23,186 nucleotides of DNA, taken from the IMG/VR virus record IMGVR_UViG_3300015360_000207, positions 1 to 23,186 of that record, one strand, 5' to 3'. Source of the DNA: a virus. Below, piece after piece: positions 13,428-20,772 of this stretch. Each line of letters starts with the position of its first letter. Position 1 is the first letter of the stretch. The notes under the pieces were generated by a model. That model did no database searches. It had not been told where the DNA came from and saw only the letters and a program-made list of their open reading frames with translations. Made by a program: the position numbers and the translations under genes.

Positions 13428-14108
13428 ATGGCTACGCTAACAACATACTTAGTATCCGACATTTTACAAATCATTTCAGATTTACGAGGTGAGTCATCGG
13501 TTAATACTAACTCTGACCGTATACGTGCCATTTCACGTGCAGAACAGGATGTTGCACGTAGACAATTCTTCAGAAAGCATTTAGTAAAGGATCAATCACT
13601 AGCTTCTGGTGATGGCACTACCTCTACATTCACTATTGGTTCTGCAACGTATCCAATGAGGGACAAGGGACTTACCGACTTATTTGTAGGTGGTACAACA
13701 GAGGATAAGAGAAGATCTGTTGTTGACTATGAACAATTCAGAAACCTCTATAACACTAATAACGCAGAACGCATTGCATATGAATACTACGATCAGGCCA
13801 ATGATTTATGGAAAGTAAAAATCAATCCAATTCCAGCAAGCGGGGATGCAATAACTGCTTCATGGTACTACATTCCTCCAACAAGAACTTTGACAACTGA
13901 TGCTGTTGTTTGTGGTGACCCTTACTTAATTGCGTATCTTGCAGTTGCAGATGTTTATCATGGTGAGGATGAAATAGACTTCGAGGATAGTGCACGTCAG
14001 GAAGCTGAAAATAGATATGGCGAGATGGTGGGACGTGAGAACACTCCAGCAGTAAATCAATCATACACAATGGCAAAACAAGTTAATAAAGGTTACGGCT
14101 CGTATTAA
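13428..14108 (+). CDS. Probable head-tail connector (adaptor) protein
   Basis: A 226-residue protein starting MATLTTYLVSDILQIISDLRG, with a helical opening (SDRIRAISRAEQDVARR), a central beta-rich region (WKVKINPIPASGDAITASWYYIPP) and a C-terminal helix with acidic residues (HGEDEIDFEDSARQEAENRYGEM). This order is typical of adaptors that bind under the portal. It lies directly before the nozzle-like protein, which is where adaptors usually lie. A GTG/TTG start 15 bases upstream would lie in the terminator hairpin, so ATG 13428 is chosen. Identity rests mainly on context and composition. Confidence 0.7.
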   Translation: MATLTTYLVSDILQIISDLRGESSVNTNSDRIRAISRAEQDVARRQFFRKHLVKDQSLASGDGTTSTFTIGSATYPMRDKGLTDLFVGGTTEDKRRSVVDYEQFRNLYNTNNAERIAYEYYDQANDLWKVKINPIPASGDAITASWYYIPPTRTLTTDAVVCGDPYLIAYLAVADVYHGEDEIDFEDSARQEAENRYGEMVGRENTPAVNQSYTMAKQVNKGYGSY

Positions 14109-14111
14109 TGA

Positions 14112-16058
14112 ATGAGAAATTACCAACGAAGAAGAACACAAAAACCAACTCTAGTATCTAAGTCCGAATCATGGATAAGAGGGCTTAATGAACTCGTTTC
14201 ATCAACTCAGATAAAACCCAACGAACTCTCAGAAGCTTCAGACATACAGCTTGTGGAGGATGGCAAGATCAAATGCCCTCGTGATGGTCAATCCTACTAT
14301 GGAGCAACTCTTGATTCACGAGTAAGGGGACTATTTTCCTACTACAAGTCAGATGGTACTACCGCATTACTCAGGTCATCAGGTACTGCACTTAGTAAAT
14401 ACACAGATGCTACTACATGGACTGCAGTTACAGGATACTCATATACCTCAAACAAAAATACCAATGGAGTAATGGCAAATGACAGACTGTATTTAGTAAA
14501 TGGAAGTGACCCATTAACATATTACGATGGGTCAGTTATACAAACCTTCACATCACGTTCTGCACCTACTATATCAGGTGTTGTAAGAACTGGTGGGTCA
14601 GCAGGCACTCATACATACTCCTATAAGGTTAAAGCTATTACTGCAGTTGGTTCAACATCACCCTCTGCTGCTGTTTCAGCAACAGCTGACTGGACAGAGC
14701 CAACGGTAACAAAGTACATGACAATAACATGGGGAGCTGTAACAGGTGCAACAGGGTACGAGATATATGGTAGACGTGATCAGTTCTGGTATTTTTTAGC
14801 ATCAGTTGAGGGGAATGGAACAGTAACATATGTTGATGATGCAACTGACACACCAAATGAGGCTTTTGCAGCAATAGATGTTAATACAACAGCAGGGCCT
14901 ACTGGATCTTATATAAGCGTATATAAGGACTCACTATTTATAGCAGGAGATCCAACGTACCCTTCAAGACTTTACTACTCAGGAGGAGGAGATCAGATAA
15001 ATAATTTCTCAATTGATGGGGGTGGGGGTCTAATTGACGTTGCAGTTAACGATGGTCAATCAATTACCGGACTAATTGTATTTAAAGATGCTCTTATAAT
15101 CTTTAAGACTGACTCAATCTATCAATTTTCATTCTCCTCAACTGGACTTCCTTCACTTACACAGGTCACGGGTTCATTGGGGGCTATTGCACCACGTTCT
15201 ATAATAGCCGTTGAAAATGATGTGTTTTTCCTCTCAAGACGTGGAGTATTTAGCATAGGAAATGAACAAGGATTTGCATTTGATGTATTGCGTACTAATG
15301 AACTATCAGCAAGAACTAGACCGACAATTCAAACAATTGACCCTGCATACATTCAAAATGCTTCAGCAACATATGTTACAAGCTCTGACTTTAATCTATA
15401 CATCCTCTCCTATACTCCAGCAGGTTCAACAACTAACTCAAATGCTGTAGTGTATGACAGGGAAAGGTTAGGGTGGTACAAGTGGACTAATATTAAGGCT
15501 AATTGTTGGAATAAATACGTTGATTCAACGGGTGTAACACATTATTTGTATGGTGATGATGCTTCAGGATACGTTAAGGAAATATTCTCAGGTAGCAATG
15601 ATTTTGGTGTTGGAATACATGGATATTGTTATCTTAATAGTGAATCATTTAAGACAGGAGTTGACCACTACAAAACACTAAAAGATTTGGACGTTGTACT
15701 ACGTACTCCTTTTGGGTCAATATCACTTTCAATAGTACGAGACGGGGTGGAAACGGTATTCACTGCCCCTATAGGCACTGTCAACCCCTCAATTAACTAC
15801 GGGCATTATTTATTCACTAAATTTCTATTTGGTGACTCATTCGGTGTAGGAGTATCAAGTGCTGATGAGCTACTGCTAAGATCAATTAAAAATATAAATC
15901 TTAGAAACGGCAAGACGTACCAGATGAGGTTTGATAATAACTCCTCAGCATCTTTTGTACTACTTTCATCACGTATGACAGCACGACCTAGAGGAGACAG
16001 ATACCGCCTAAGTACAGATTTGGTTGATTCATCAGGTGGAACACTTGTATCAAGCTAA
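14112..16058 (+). CDS. Tail nozzle-like beta-propeller protein with an Fn3-like domain
   Basis: A 648-residue, all-beta protein. Residues 1-150 and 250-500 have repeated beta stretches with YxG/LYLVNGSDPLTYYDG, ISVYKDSLFIAGDPTYPSRL, ITGLIVFKDALIIFKTDSIYQ and RSIIAVENDVFFLSRRGVFS; such blades are typical of the tail nozzle or tubular protein B-like proteins of podoviruses. An immunoglobulin/Fn3-like insertion lies near 150-250 (GTHTYSYKVKAITAVG ... GYEIYGR). The C-terminal 130 residues look like a separate beta domain. It starts 3 bases after the connector stop. The call as a tail tube/nozzle protein is by pattern; other large tail hub proteins cannot be excluded. Confidence 0.72.
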   Translation: MRNYQRRRTQKPTLVSKSESWIRGLNELVSSTQIKPNELSEASDIQLVEDGKIKCPRDGQSYYGATLDSRVRGLFSYYKSDGTTALLRSSGTALSKYTDATTWTAVTGYSYTSNKNTNGVMANDRLYLVNGSDPLTYYDGSVIQTFTSRSAPTISGVVRTGGSAGTHTYSYKVKAITAVGSTSPSAAVSATADWTEPTVTKYMTITWGAVTGATGYEIYGRRDQFWYFLASVEGNGTVTYVDDATDTPNEAFAAIDVNTTAGPTGSYISVYKDSLFIAGDPTYPSRLYYSGGGDQINNFSIDGGGGLIDVAVNDGQSITGLIVFKDALIIFKTDSIYQFSFSSTGLPSLTQVTGSLGAIAPRSIIAVENDVFFLSRRGVFSIGNEQGFAFDVLRTNELSARTRPTIQTIDPAYIQNASATYVTSSDFNLYILSYTPAGSTTNSNAVVYDRERLGWYKWTNIKANCWNKYVDSTGVTHYLYGDDASGYVKEIFSGSNDFGVGIHGYCYLNSESFKTGVDHYKTLKDLDVVLRTPFGSISLSIVRDGVETVFTAPIGTVNPSINYGHYLFTKFLFGDSFGVGVSSADELLLRSIKNINLRNGKTYQMRFDNNSSASFVLLSSRMTARPRGDRYRLSTDLVDSSGGTLVSS

Positions 16059-16087
16059 ACATAAGGGGATGGTAATATAATATTATT

Positions 16088-16585
16088 ATGACCGACACAA
16101 TTGTAAAAAGCATATCAACTGAACAACCAGCACAGCCTTTACCCGTTGAAGGCGGAGATAATACTGTTGGCAATTACGAAGGATTAAGTTCTGAGCCAAT
16201 AGAAAAGGGTGATGGAACGCTTGTAAAGCTATTGGATGCAGGTATAGACCTCAACTCACTTCCAGAGGCAGAAAAGGGCAATATAAGCGAGATAGAAGGG
16301 TATATACACGACCTATTGGCAAAAAAAGGTGTAACACCTACTGAAAAGTCACTGAGTAAGGAACTTGTAAATTTAAAGAATGATATGGGGCTTGATCCTG
16401 ACGCTTCACCTGAAATGGTTATGGATAGAATTGGTGGGGTAGTAAAAGCATGGAAGGGTCTGTCATTTGTAAAGGATTCAGGTGAGAAAAAGCAGATATT
16501 CTTTAAGCTTGCAAACGCTACATCGAGTAAGGCTATGAATGAAATAGTATTTAAAGCAATGGAAAATCATAACGTATGGCTATAA
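16088..16585 (+). CDS. Hypothetical helical virion-region protein
   Basis: A 165-residue protein, with an unstructured, Pro- and Gly-containing first 40 residues and a helical rest (LPEAEKGNISEIEGYIHDLLAKKG, SLSKELVNLKNDMG, ASPEMVMDRIGGVV). There is no known motif. AAGGGGATGG (16062-16071) is a possible ribosome site, though 16 bases from the ATG, which is long. It overlaps the next gene by ten bases. By place it could be an internal or tail-associated virion protein. Confidence 0.6.
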   Translation: MTDTIVKSISTEQPAQPLPVEGGDNTVGNYEGLSSEPIEKGDGTLVKLLDAGIDLNSLPEAEKGNISEIEGYIHDLLAKKGVTPTEKSLSKELVNLKNDMGLDPDASPEMVMDRIGGVVKAWKGLSFVKDSGEKKQIFFKLANATSSKAMNEIVFKAMENHNVWL

Positions 16586-16932
16586 ATTCAAGAAATGGTG
16601 CGGATCTTAAGCCCTATTCATTAGAACACATTTTTAATCAGTCATTTGATCAGGTATATCAGCAACTGATGATTGAACTTCTGGGAAGTGATGGTGCTAA
16701 TCTTCAGAGACTAAATGCTGACAACTTAACGACTCTTCTTGATTATGATGGTGGCACAAACCCAGTTTATATTGGTCTTGCAACTCCCGGTTCTGCAACT
16801 TCATCTGATGTTTGGTTGATTAAAAAACTTACCTTTGATGGAAGTAATAATCCAACTACTATAAAACTTGCTAGTGGTTTACCAAACTTTGGACAAATTT
16901 GGGATAACAGGGCTTCACTTTCATACTCATAG
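16576..16932 (+). CDS. Small structural protein of a common phage family
   Basis: A 118-residue protein. VYIGLATPGSATSSDVWLIKKLTFDG and IWDNRASLSYS near the C-terminus match a phrase that I recall in many short phage structural proteins ('YIG-x-A-x-PG-x-x-x-x-x-x-W-x-I-x-K' and 'WDNRA-x-L-x-Y-S'). The first 50 residues are helical. It lies between the nozzle gene and the fibre genes, and so is probably a tail or fibre base protein. It starts inside the previous gene by 10 bases. Exact role unknown. Confidence 0.68.
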   Translation: MAINSRNGADLKPYSLEHIFNQSFDQVYQQLMIELLGSDGANLQRLNADNLTTLLDYDGGTNPVYIGLATPGSATSSDVWLIKKLTFDGSNNPTTIKLASGLPNFGQIWDNRASLSYS

Positions 16933-16940
16933 TGTACGAT

Positions 16941-16970
16941 TTGACATAAAGTAATATTTGGTTATATAAC
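16941..16970 (+). promoter_or_regulatory. Late promoter module 4
   Basis: TTGACA (16941-16946) in ATTTGACATAAAGT, an 18-base spacer and TATAAC (16965-16970). The stretch TTGGTTATATAA is shared with module 5. It lies 8 bases after the previous stop. Confidence 0.82.
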
Positions 16971-16983
16971 TAACAATGTTAAT

Positions 16984-17031
16984 CCCCTTACAGGGGCAGA
17001 CACCAACCAGCAGTGGAAGGTGTCTTTTTTT
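16984..17031 (+). terminator. Two-hairpin leader with terminator-like end before the 17042 gene
   Basis: Hairpin 1 is CCCC-ttaca-GGGG (16984-16996). Hairpin 2 pairs AGACACC (16998-17004) with GGTGTCT (17019-17025). Seven T residues reach 17031, then ATACAAAAAT and ATG at 17042. GGGGCAGAC joins the two hairpins, as in module 2. Confidence 0.8.
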
Positions 17032-17041
17032 ATACAAAAAT

Positions 17042-17590
17042 ATGGCAGCAACATTTACATTCGAACGAGACTCAGGAAACGCAGCAGGTTCACCTGCAAA
17101 GGGTACTGTTCGCACGACTCCTGTTACTGATGCGAACTGGAAAGCAGTAACAACTGAAGGAACACTCTATTCTGCATCCCCAATTACTGATGGTGCTAAT
17201 TCTGTTGAGAATTGGCTATATGGAAAATTCTCAGGAACATTCAATCAAATCAGCGCAGGACTATTTGCCCACACTGCAACAGCATTTGGCACAGGATTAA
17301 CTCTAAAAGGCCCTACAGCTATGACTGTTGATGGCGACAACGAAACATACACAACTCCTTCTGCAACAACCAACGCTAATCTATCAGTTAATATGACCTC
17401 CGTTATTGCTATCGCTTCAGGTTCAGCAATTTGGTTTGGAGCAACAGGGCCAGAAGCTGCAAGTAAAGCAGCAAGTATGACCACCAATCCTTGCTACACA
17501 AACTGGTTAGCTACCCAACTTCAAACATCAGGTGCTTCAGCAGGAGATACGGCAACAGTAACTCTAACTTTACAATACAACGAGAATTAA
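17042..17590 (+). CDS. Probable virion structural protein
   Basis: A 182-residue, Thr-, Ser-, Ala- and Gly-rich protein (MAATFTFERDSGNAAGSPAKG; LTLKGPTAMTVDG; CYTNWLATQLQTSG; TATVTLTLQYNEN) with the alternating pattern of a beta-sandwich. The C-terminal strand set resembles small phage decoration or tail proteins. An in-frame ATG at 16976 lies in the two-hairpin leader and is rejected; ATG 17042 gives a normal N-terminus. Family not recognised with certainty. It opens the fibre operon. Confidence 0.65.
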   Translation: MAATFTFERDSGNAAGSPAKGTVRTTPVTDANWKAVTTEGTLYSASPITDGANSVENWLYGKFSGTFNQISAGLFAHTATAFGTGLTLKGPTAMTVDGDNETYTTPSATTNANLSVNMTSVIAIASGSAIWFGATGPEAASKAASMTTNPCYTNWLATQLQTSGASAGDTATVTLTLQYNEN

Positions 17591-17591
17591 T

Positions 17592-17831
17592 ATGAAAAAA
17601 ATACTAACATTTAACGCTATAACACAAAAAGACGAGGAAGCAGTAGTTACTATTGATGTAAATGGTGAGTATCTCTTGAAATTTGAGGATGGATCATTCT
17701 TCAAACTACCTGGAGACCTTACGAAAAAACAGATTCAAGATGCATTAGAAGCAAATAAAAAAAATAATGAAGGTCAAATATCACAAGCAAAAATAGAAAA
17801 AGCTAATGAAGAAAAGTTAAAGAATATCTAA
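17592..17831 (+). CDS. Small charged protein of unknown function
   Basis: A 79-residue protein starting one base after the previous stop. The first 45 residues are a short beta-like unit (VVTIDVNGEYLLKFEDGSFFKLPG), the last 35 a Lys/Glu/Asn-rich helix (QIQDALEANKKNNEG). I know of similar small proteins between structural genes, without a role. Confidence 0.6.
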   Translation: MKKILTFNAITQKDEEAVVTIDVNGEYLLKFEDGSFFKLPGDLTKKQIQDALEANKKNNEGQISQAKIEKANEEKLKNI

Positions 17832-17841
17832 ACGCAATACA

Positions 17842-18276
17842 ATGCTGAAGTACCTTTTTAAAACAGAGTACGTAGACGGAACAACTTTTAAGCAGACAAA
17901 AGAGGATACATCCTTAGTTGACCCTAAAAGAAACGCCTTCTATGACGTTTTGAATAACCCCACAAGGGTCAAAACATTCACTTTAGAAAGATACTTAGAG
18001 CGATATAGCATAAATTTAATAACTGGTAACTTTAAGATAAACGGAGTTGAAATTGTACCTGAACCAATAGTTGATAAGCAGGGTAATGCACAGGTTGTAC
18101 TAAACAGAAAGTTGATTTGGTACATGAGCGTTAAAAGAATTTTAGACGCAACTTATTCAACTATCAATGGATCAATAATGAAAATAAAAGAAGTACCAGA
18201 AGATAGAACTTACTATTTCGGTTGGGAGACAACTATTAAAGGAAAAAATTATAAGAGAGTAATAGGAATCAAATAA
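17842..18276 (+). CDS. Hypothetical protein in the fibre operon
   Basis: A 144-residue protein, basic and beta-rich, with KYLFKTEYVDGTTFKQTKED, FTLERYLERYSINLITG and FGWETTIKGKNYKRVIG. No known motif and no membrane segment. It is between small structural genes and probably a virion protein, an inference from position only. No ribosome site is evident before ATG 17842. Confidence 0.6.
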   Translation: MLKYLFKTEYVDGTTFKQTKEDTSLVDPKRNAFYDVLNNPTRVKTFTLERYLERYSINLITGNFKINGVEIVPEPIVDKQGNAQVVLNRKLIWYMSVKRILDATYSTINGSIMKIKEVPEDRTYYFGWETTIKGKNYKRVIGIK

Positions 18277-18277
18277 T

Positions 18278-18781
18278 ATGGCACTATATCTAATCGCAAA
18301 CGGACCAATGCCTACAACTGCAGCTCAAGCTGTAGTTACTACTGGTACAGCAATCAAAACAATGCTTCAGGTAAAAGGAGTTGCATCTACACAATTTAAA
18401 GTAAAAGAGTGGGGTATCTCATTTGATGGAAGTGCAGCAGCAACACCCATAAAGTGTGAACTTTTAGAAACTGGTACAGTATTCGCAACAGTTACAGCAT
18501 CAGCAGCAGCAGATATTACTAAGTTTGAAAATCCAAACAATCCAACTTCGACAATTCACTTTTCCGTAGGAACTTCAGCAACGGGCTATACATCAACCGC
18601 AGAAGGCACAATAGTAGCAGTAAGAATGTTTGATGCCCAACTTATTGCTCCTACTAATCAATATGTAAAACAATTCCCACTAGGACTAGAGCCCATGGTA
18701 AATGCTGATTCATCTCTTAGAATTAGGGTAACAGCAGCAGTAGCAGTAAACGCATATTGTTACATTTTATGCGAAGTGTAG
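18278..18781 (+). CDS. Small beta-rich virion protein
   Basis: A 167-residue protein rich in Ala, Thr and Val. FKVKEWGISFDGSAA, CELLETGTVFATVTASA and the end LRIRVTAAVAVNAYCYILCEV suggest a beta-sandwich or jelly-roll. The end resembles those of the next two proteins (…LSVRV…IKILYQ), so it may be a distant member of the same set. It starts one base after the previous stop. Possibly a minor tail, fibre or decoration protein; function unproven. Confidence 0.6.
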   Translation: MALYLIANGPMPTTAAQAVVTTGTAIKTMLQVKGVASTQFKVKEWGISFDGSAAATPIKCELLETGTVFATVTASAAADITKFENPNNPTSTIHFSVGTSATGYTSTAEGTIVAVRMFDAQLIAPTNQYVKQFPLGLEPMVNADSSLRIRVTAAVAVNAYCYILCEV

Positions 18782-18797
18782 GTATAGAGGTTTAACT

Positions 18798-19229
18798 ATG
18801 GCTAGCACAACAAACCGTTATTTATCATATCCAGCAGCAGCAGCAGGTATATCCAGAGCTTCATCAGGTGGTGCAGCTTGGTCTTATAGTGCGTATACGG
18901 AAGTCGTACCTGTTAGCACGATTACAAGTACGTTTTACTTAGCAGGAATAACTTGGGCTTGGCACACACCAGTAGCAGCAGCCGATACAACGTATGAATG
19001 GATAATTGAAATTGCAACAGGAGCAGCAGCTTCTGAAGTTTTAATTGCACAAATTCCTTGTAGTGTTCGTGGGGATACGTTAGTTGGATATGTTCCATCT
19101 AATATGGTCATTCTTCCTGAACCAAAATTGGTTGCGGCTAATACAAGGCTTTCTGTCAGAGTAGCGTATTCACTTTTGACAACCAGCAACACGCTAACTG
19201 GAATCAAGATTTTGTACCAGATGGCGTAG
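18798..19229 (+). CDS. Beta-sandwich structural protein, paralogue of the next N-terminal domain
   Basis: A 143-residue protein that corresponds closely to residues 1-135 of the next gene: both have a 'T-W-x-Y' opening (SGGAAWSYSAY; SATAWNYGTA), an EI...G core, GY/GF followed by P-S, VILPEPK/VFLPEPY, and finish V-x-V...IKILYQ/VKILYQ. So the pair arose by duplication. It is all-beta, Ala- and Ser-rich, with no enzymatic motif. AGAGG 9-13 bases before the ATG is a weak ribosome site. A virion surface or fibre-base role is likely from context. Confidence 0.68.
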   Translation: MASTTNRYLSYPAAAAGISRASSGGAAWSYSAYTEVVPVSTITSTFYLAGITWAWHTPVAAADTTYEWIIEIATGAAASEVLIAQIPCSVRGDTLVGYVPSNMVILPEPKLVAANTRLSVRVAYSLLTTSNTLTGIKILYQMA

Positions 19230-19239
19230 TTAAAATACT

Positions 19240-20769
19240 ATGGCAGCAGGACAAATACTCAGTTTACCGCAAGCAGCAACGGGACTCGCACCAGTCTCAT
19301 CGGCTACTGCGTGGAATTATGGCACAGCAGTTACCGCCTCCGCCTCTCTTGCTGTTGGTATAAAAATTATTGGATTACAATTCCAGGTAACTAATATTCC
19401 CACAGTAGATGCTACTCAGGAAATACTTTTTGATATTACTGTTGGTGGTACTACAAAAGTTCAAATTCCATACACTCAAAGGTCAGATACAGCAGTTGGT
19501 TTCTATCCCTCAGTACCGTACTCAGGAGGCACGGTATTTCTTCCTGAACCTTACAGTGTTCCTGGTGGCTCCGCAGTGGCTGTACAAGTAACAGATAGTC
19601 TTGCCTCAGCCAAAACCTATAACGGTGTCAAGATTTTATATCAGGAAAATACACCTCCTACAGTAGCCCTAAACACCCCAAATGATGTAGCTACAGGTGT
19701 AAGCACTACCCCAGACCTACTTTTTACGGGAACAGACGCTGATAGTGATGAGATTGAATATAACGTACAGGTAGATACGGTTAATACTTTTGATAGTCAA
19801 GTTGGTGCAGGTAATGTTTATGTTATGACATGGGGTGCTGGTGGCGGTGCTCAAGGTAGTAATAATAGTACCCTGACTCAGGGTCGTGGAGGCGGCGGCG
19901 GTGCGTTTGCTGGCAAGACTGTTTCTGCTAGTAATGCAACTGGTTATTCTATTGCTGTTGGTGCTGGTGGTGCTGGTGGTGCTGCTGGAGACCCTCCAGG
20001 TGGAGGGGTTAATGGAGGCGACTCTACATTTGCCACAACTACCGTAGTTGCAAAAGGCGGAAATTCTGGAGGGAACTCAGGGACAGGTGGTTTGGCTTCG
20101 GCTTCAACAGGAGATGATAAGTATAATGGAGGAACGGGTGCGGATGGTAGTAGTATCCAATCTGGTGGGGGTGGAGGAGGAAGTGGAGGATCTACGGCTG
20201 CAGGGTCTAATGGCTCAGGTGCGACTGGTGGTGCAGGTGGTACTCCTGATGGGGGTGCTGGTGGTAATTCTTCTGGTGCTACTGGTCAAGTTGGTACTGT
20301 CCCAGGAGGTGGTGGCGGTGCTGGAGATTGGACACACTCAGGTAGTGCAGGGGCTGACGGAAAAGTTGTCATACGAGCATTATTGGGAGTTGTTAAAAGT
20401 GCAACAGGAGGAACTAAGACCTCAGATGGTACTTATGATTATTGGACCTTTACTGCTGGTGGCACATGGACTCCTACAATTGGGACCCCGTTACTCTCCA
20501 AACTCTCCGTTACACCAGACGCTACTTTTACAGGTACGGGCGACCCTCATCCCTGGCCATCAGGAAATCAGGTAACGTATACAGTCCAAGCAGGGAATAT
20601 TCTTACCGCTTCTACAGTTTATTACTGGAGAGTAAGAGGAACAGACCCCTTAGGAAGTAATATTTATGGAGCGTGGGCAACAACGAGGAGTTTTACGACA
20701 GGAGCTGGAGTTATTCCTAATAAAATCTATAAATATCTACAGGCAATAAATAGAAGTAATACTTATTAA
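19240..20769 (+). CDS. Tail-fibre-like protein with a glycine-rich insertion
   Basis: A 509-residue protein in three parts. Residues 1-135 are a paralogue of the previous protein. Residues 137-186 (TPPTVALNTPNDVATGVSTT, DGD-like TDADSD, YNVQVDTVNTFDS) and about 416-490 (TPLLSKLSV, YTVQAGNILTASTVYYWRVRG) look like the two halves of one Fn3/cadherin-like domain. Between them, about residues 187-415, lies a glycine-rich region (runs such as GRGGGGGAFAG and PGGGGGAGDWTH) that starts VYVMTWGAGGGAQG, like glycine-rich domains of phage fibres. So the glycine-rich part seems inserted in an older domain. Such regions often bind receptors or vary between phages. Very low Leu and Lys and high Gly change the local base composition. 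Confidence 0.75.
   Translation: MAAGQILSLPQAATGLAPVSSATAWNYGTAVTASASLAVGIKIIGLQFQVTNIPTVDATQEILFDITVGGTTKVQIPYTQRSDTAVGFYPSVPYSGGTVFLPEPYSVPGGSAVAVQVTDSLASAKTYNGVKILYQENTPPTVALNTPNDVATGVSTTPDLLFTGTDADSDEIEYNVQVDTVNTFDSQVGAGNVYVMTWGAGGGAQGSNNSTLTQGRGGGGGAFAGKTVSASNATGYSIAVGAGGAGGAAGDPPGGGVNGGDSTFATTTVVAKGGNSGGNSGTGGLASASTGDDKYNGGTGADGSSIQSGGGGGGSGGSTAAGSNGSGATGGAGGTPDGGAGGNSSGATGQVGTVPGGGGGAGDWTHSGSAGADGKVVIRALLGVVKSATGGTKTSDGTYDYWTFTAGGTWTPTIGTPLLSKLSVTPDATFTGTGDPHPWPSGNQVTYTVQAGNILTASTVYYWRVRGTDPLGSNIYGAWATTRSFTTGAGVIPNKIYKYLQAINRSNTY
19798..20484 (+). repeat. Low-complexity glycine-rich coding segment
   Basis: GGT/GGA-rich stretch coding residues 187-415 of the fibre-like protein. Its G+C is visibly higher than its surroundings, and its lack of T-starting codons leaves a second + frame open at 20048-20575 by composition alone. 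Confidence 0.7.
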
Positions 20770-20772
20770 AAT

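Noticed and set aside
15262-15450. Small open frame within the nozzle-like gene
   Set aside because: Nested in a long well-supported gene, with a low-complexity Gln/Leu product, so a shadow frame.
20048-20575. A 175-codon open frame overlapping the glycine-rich region
   Set aside because: GGN-rich sequence contains few stops in any frame; the product has repetitive Val/Leu/Gln composition without a motif.
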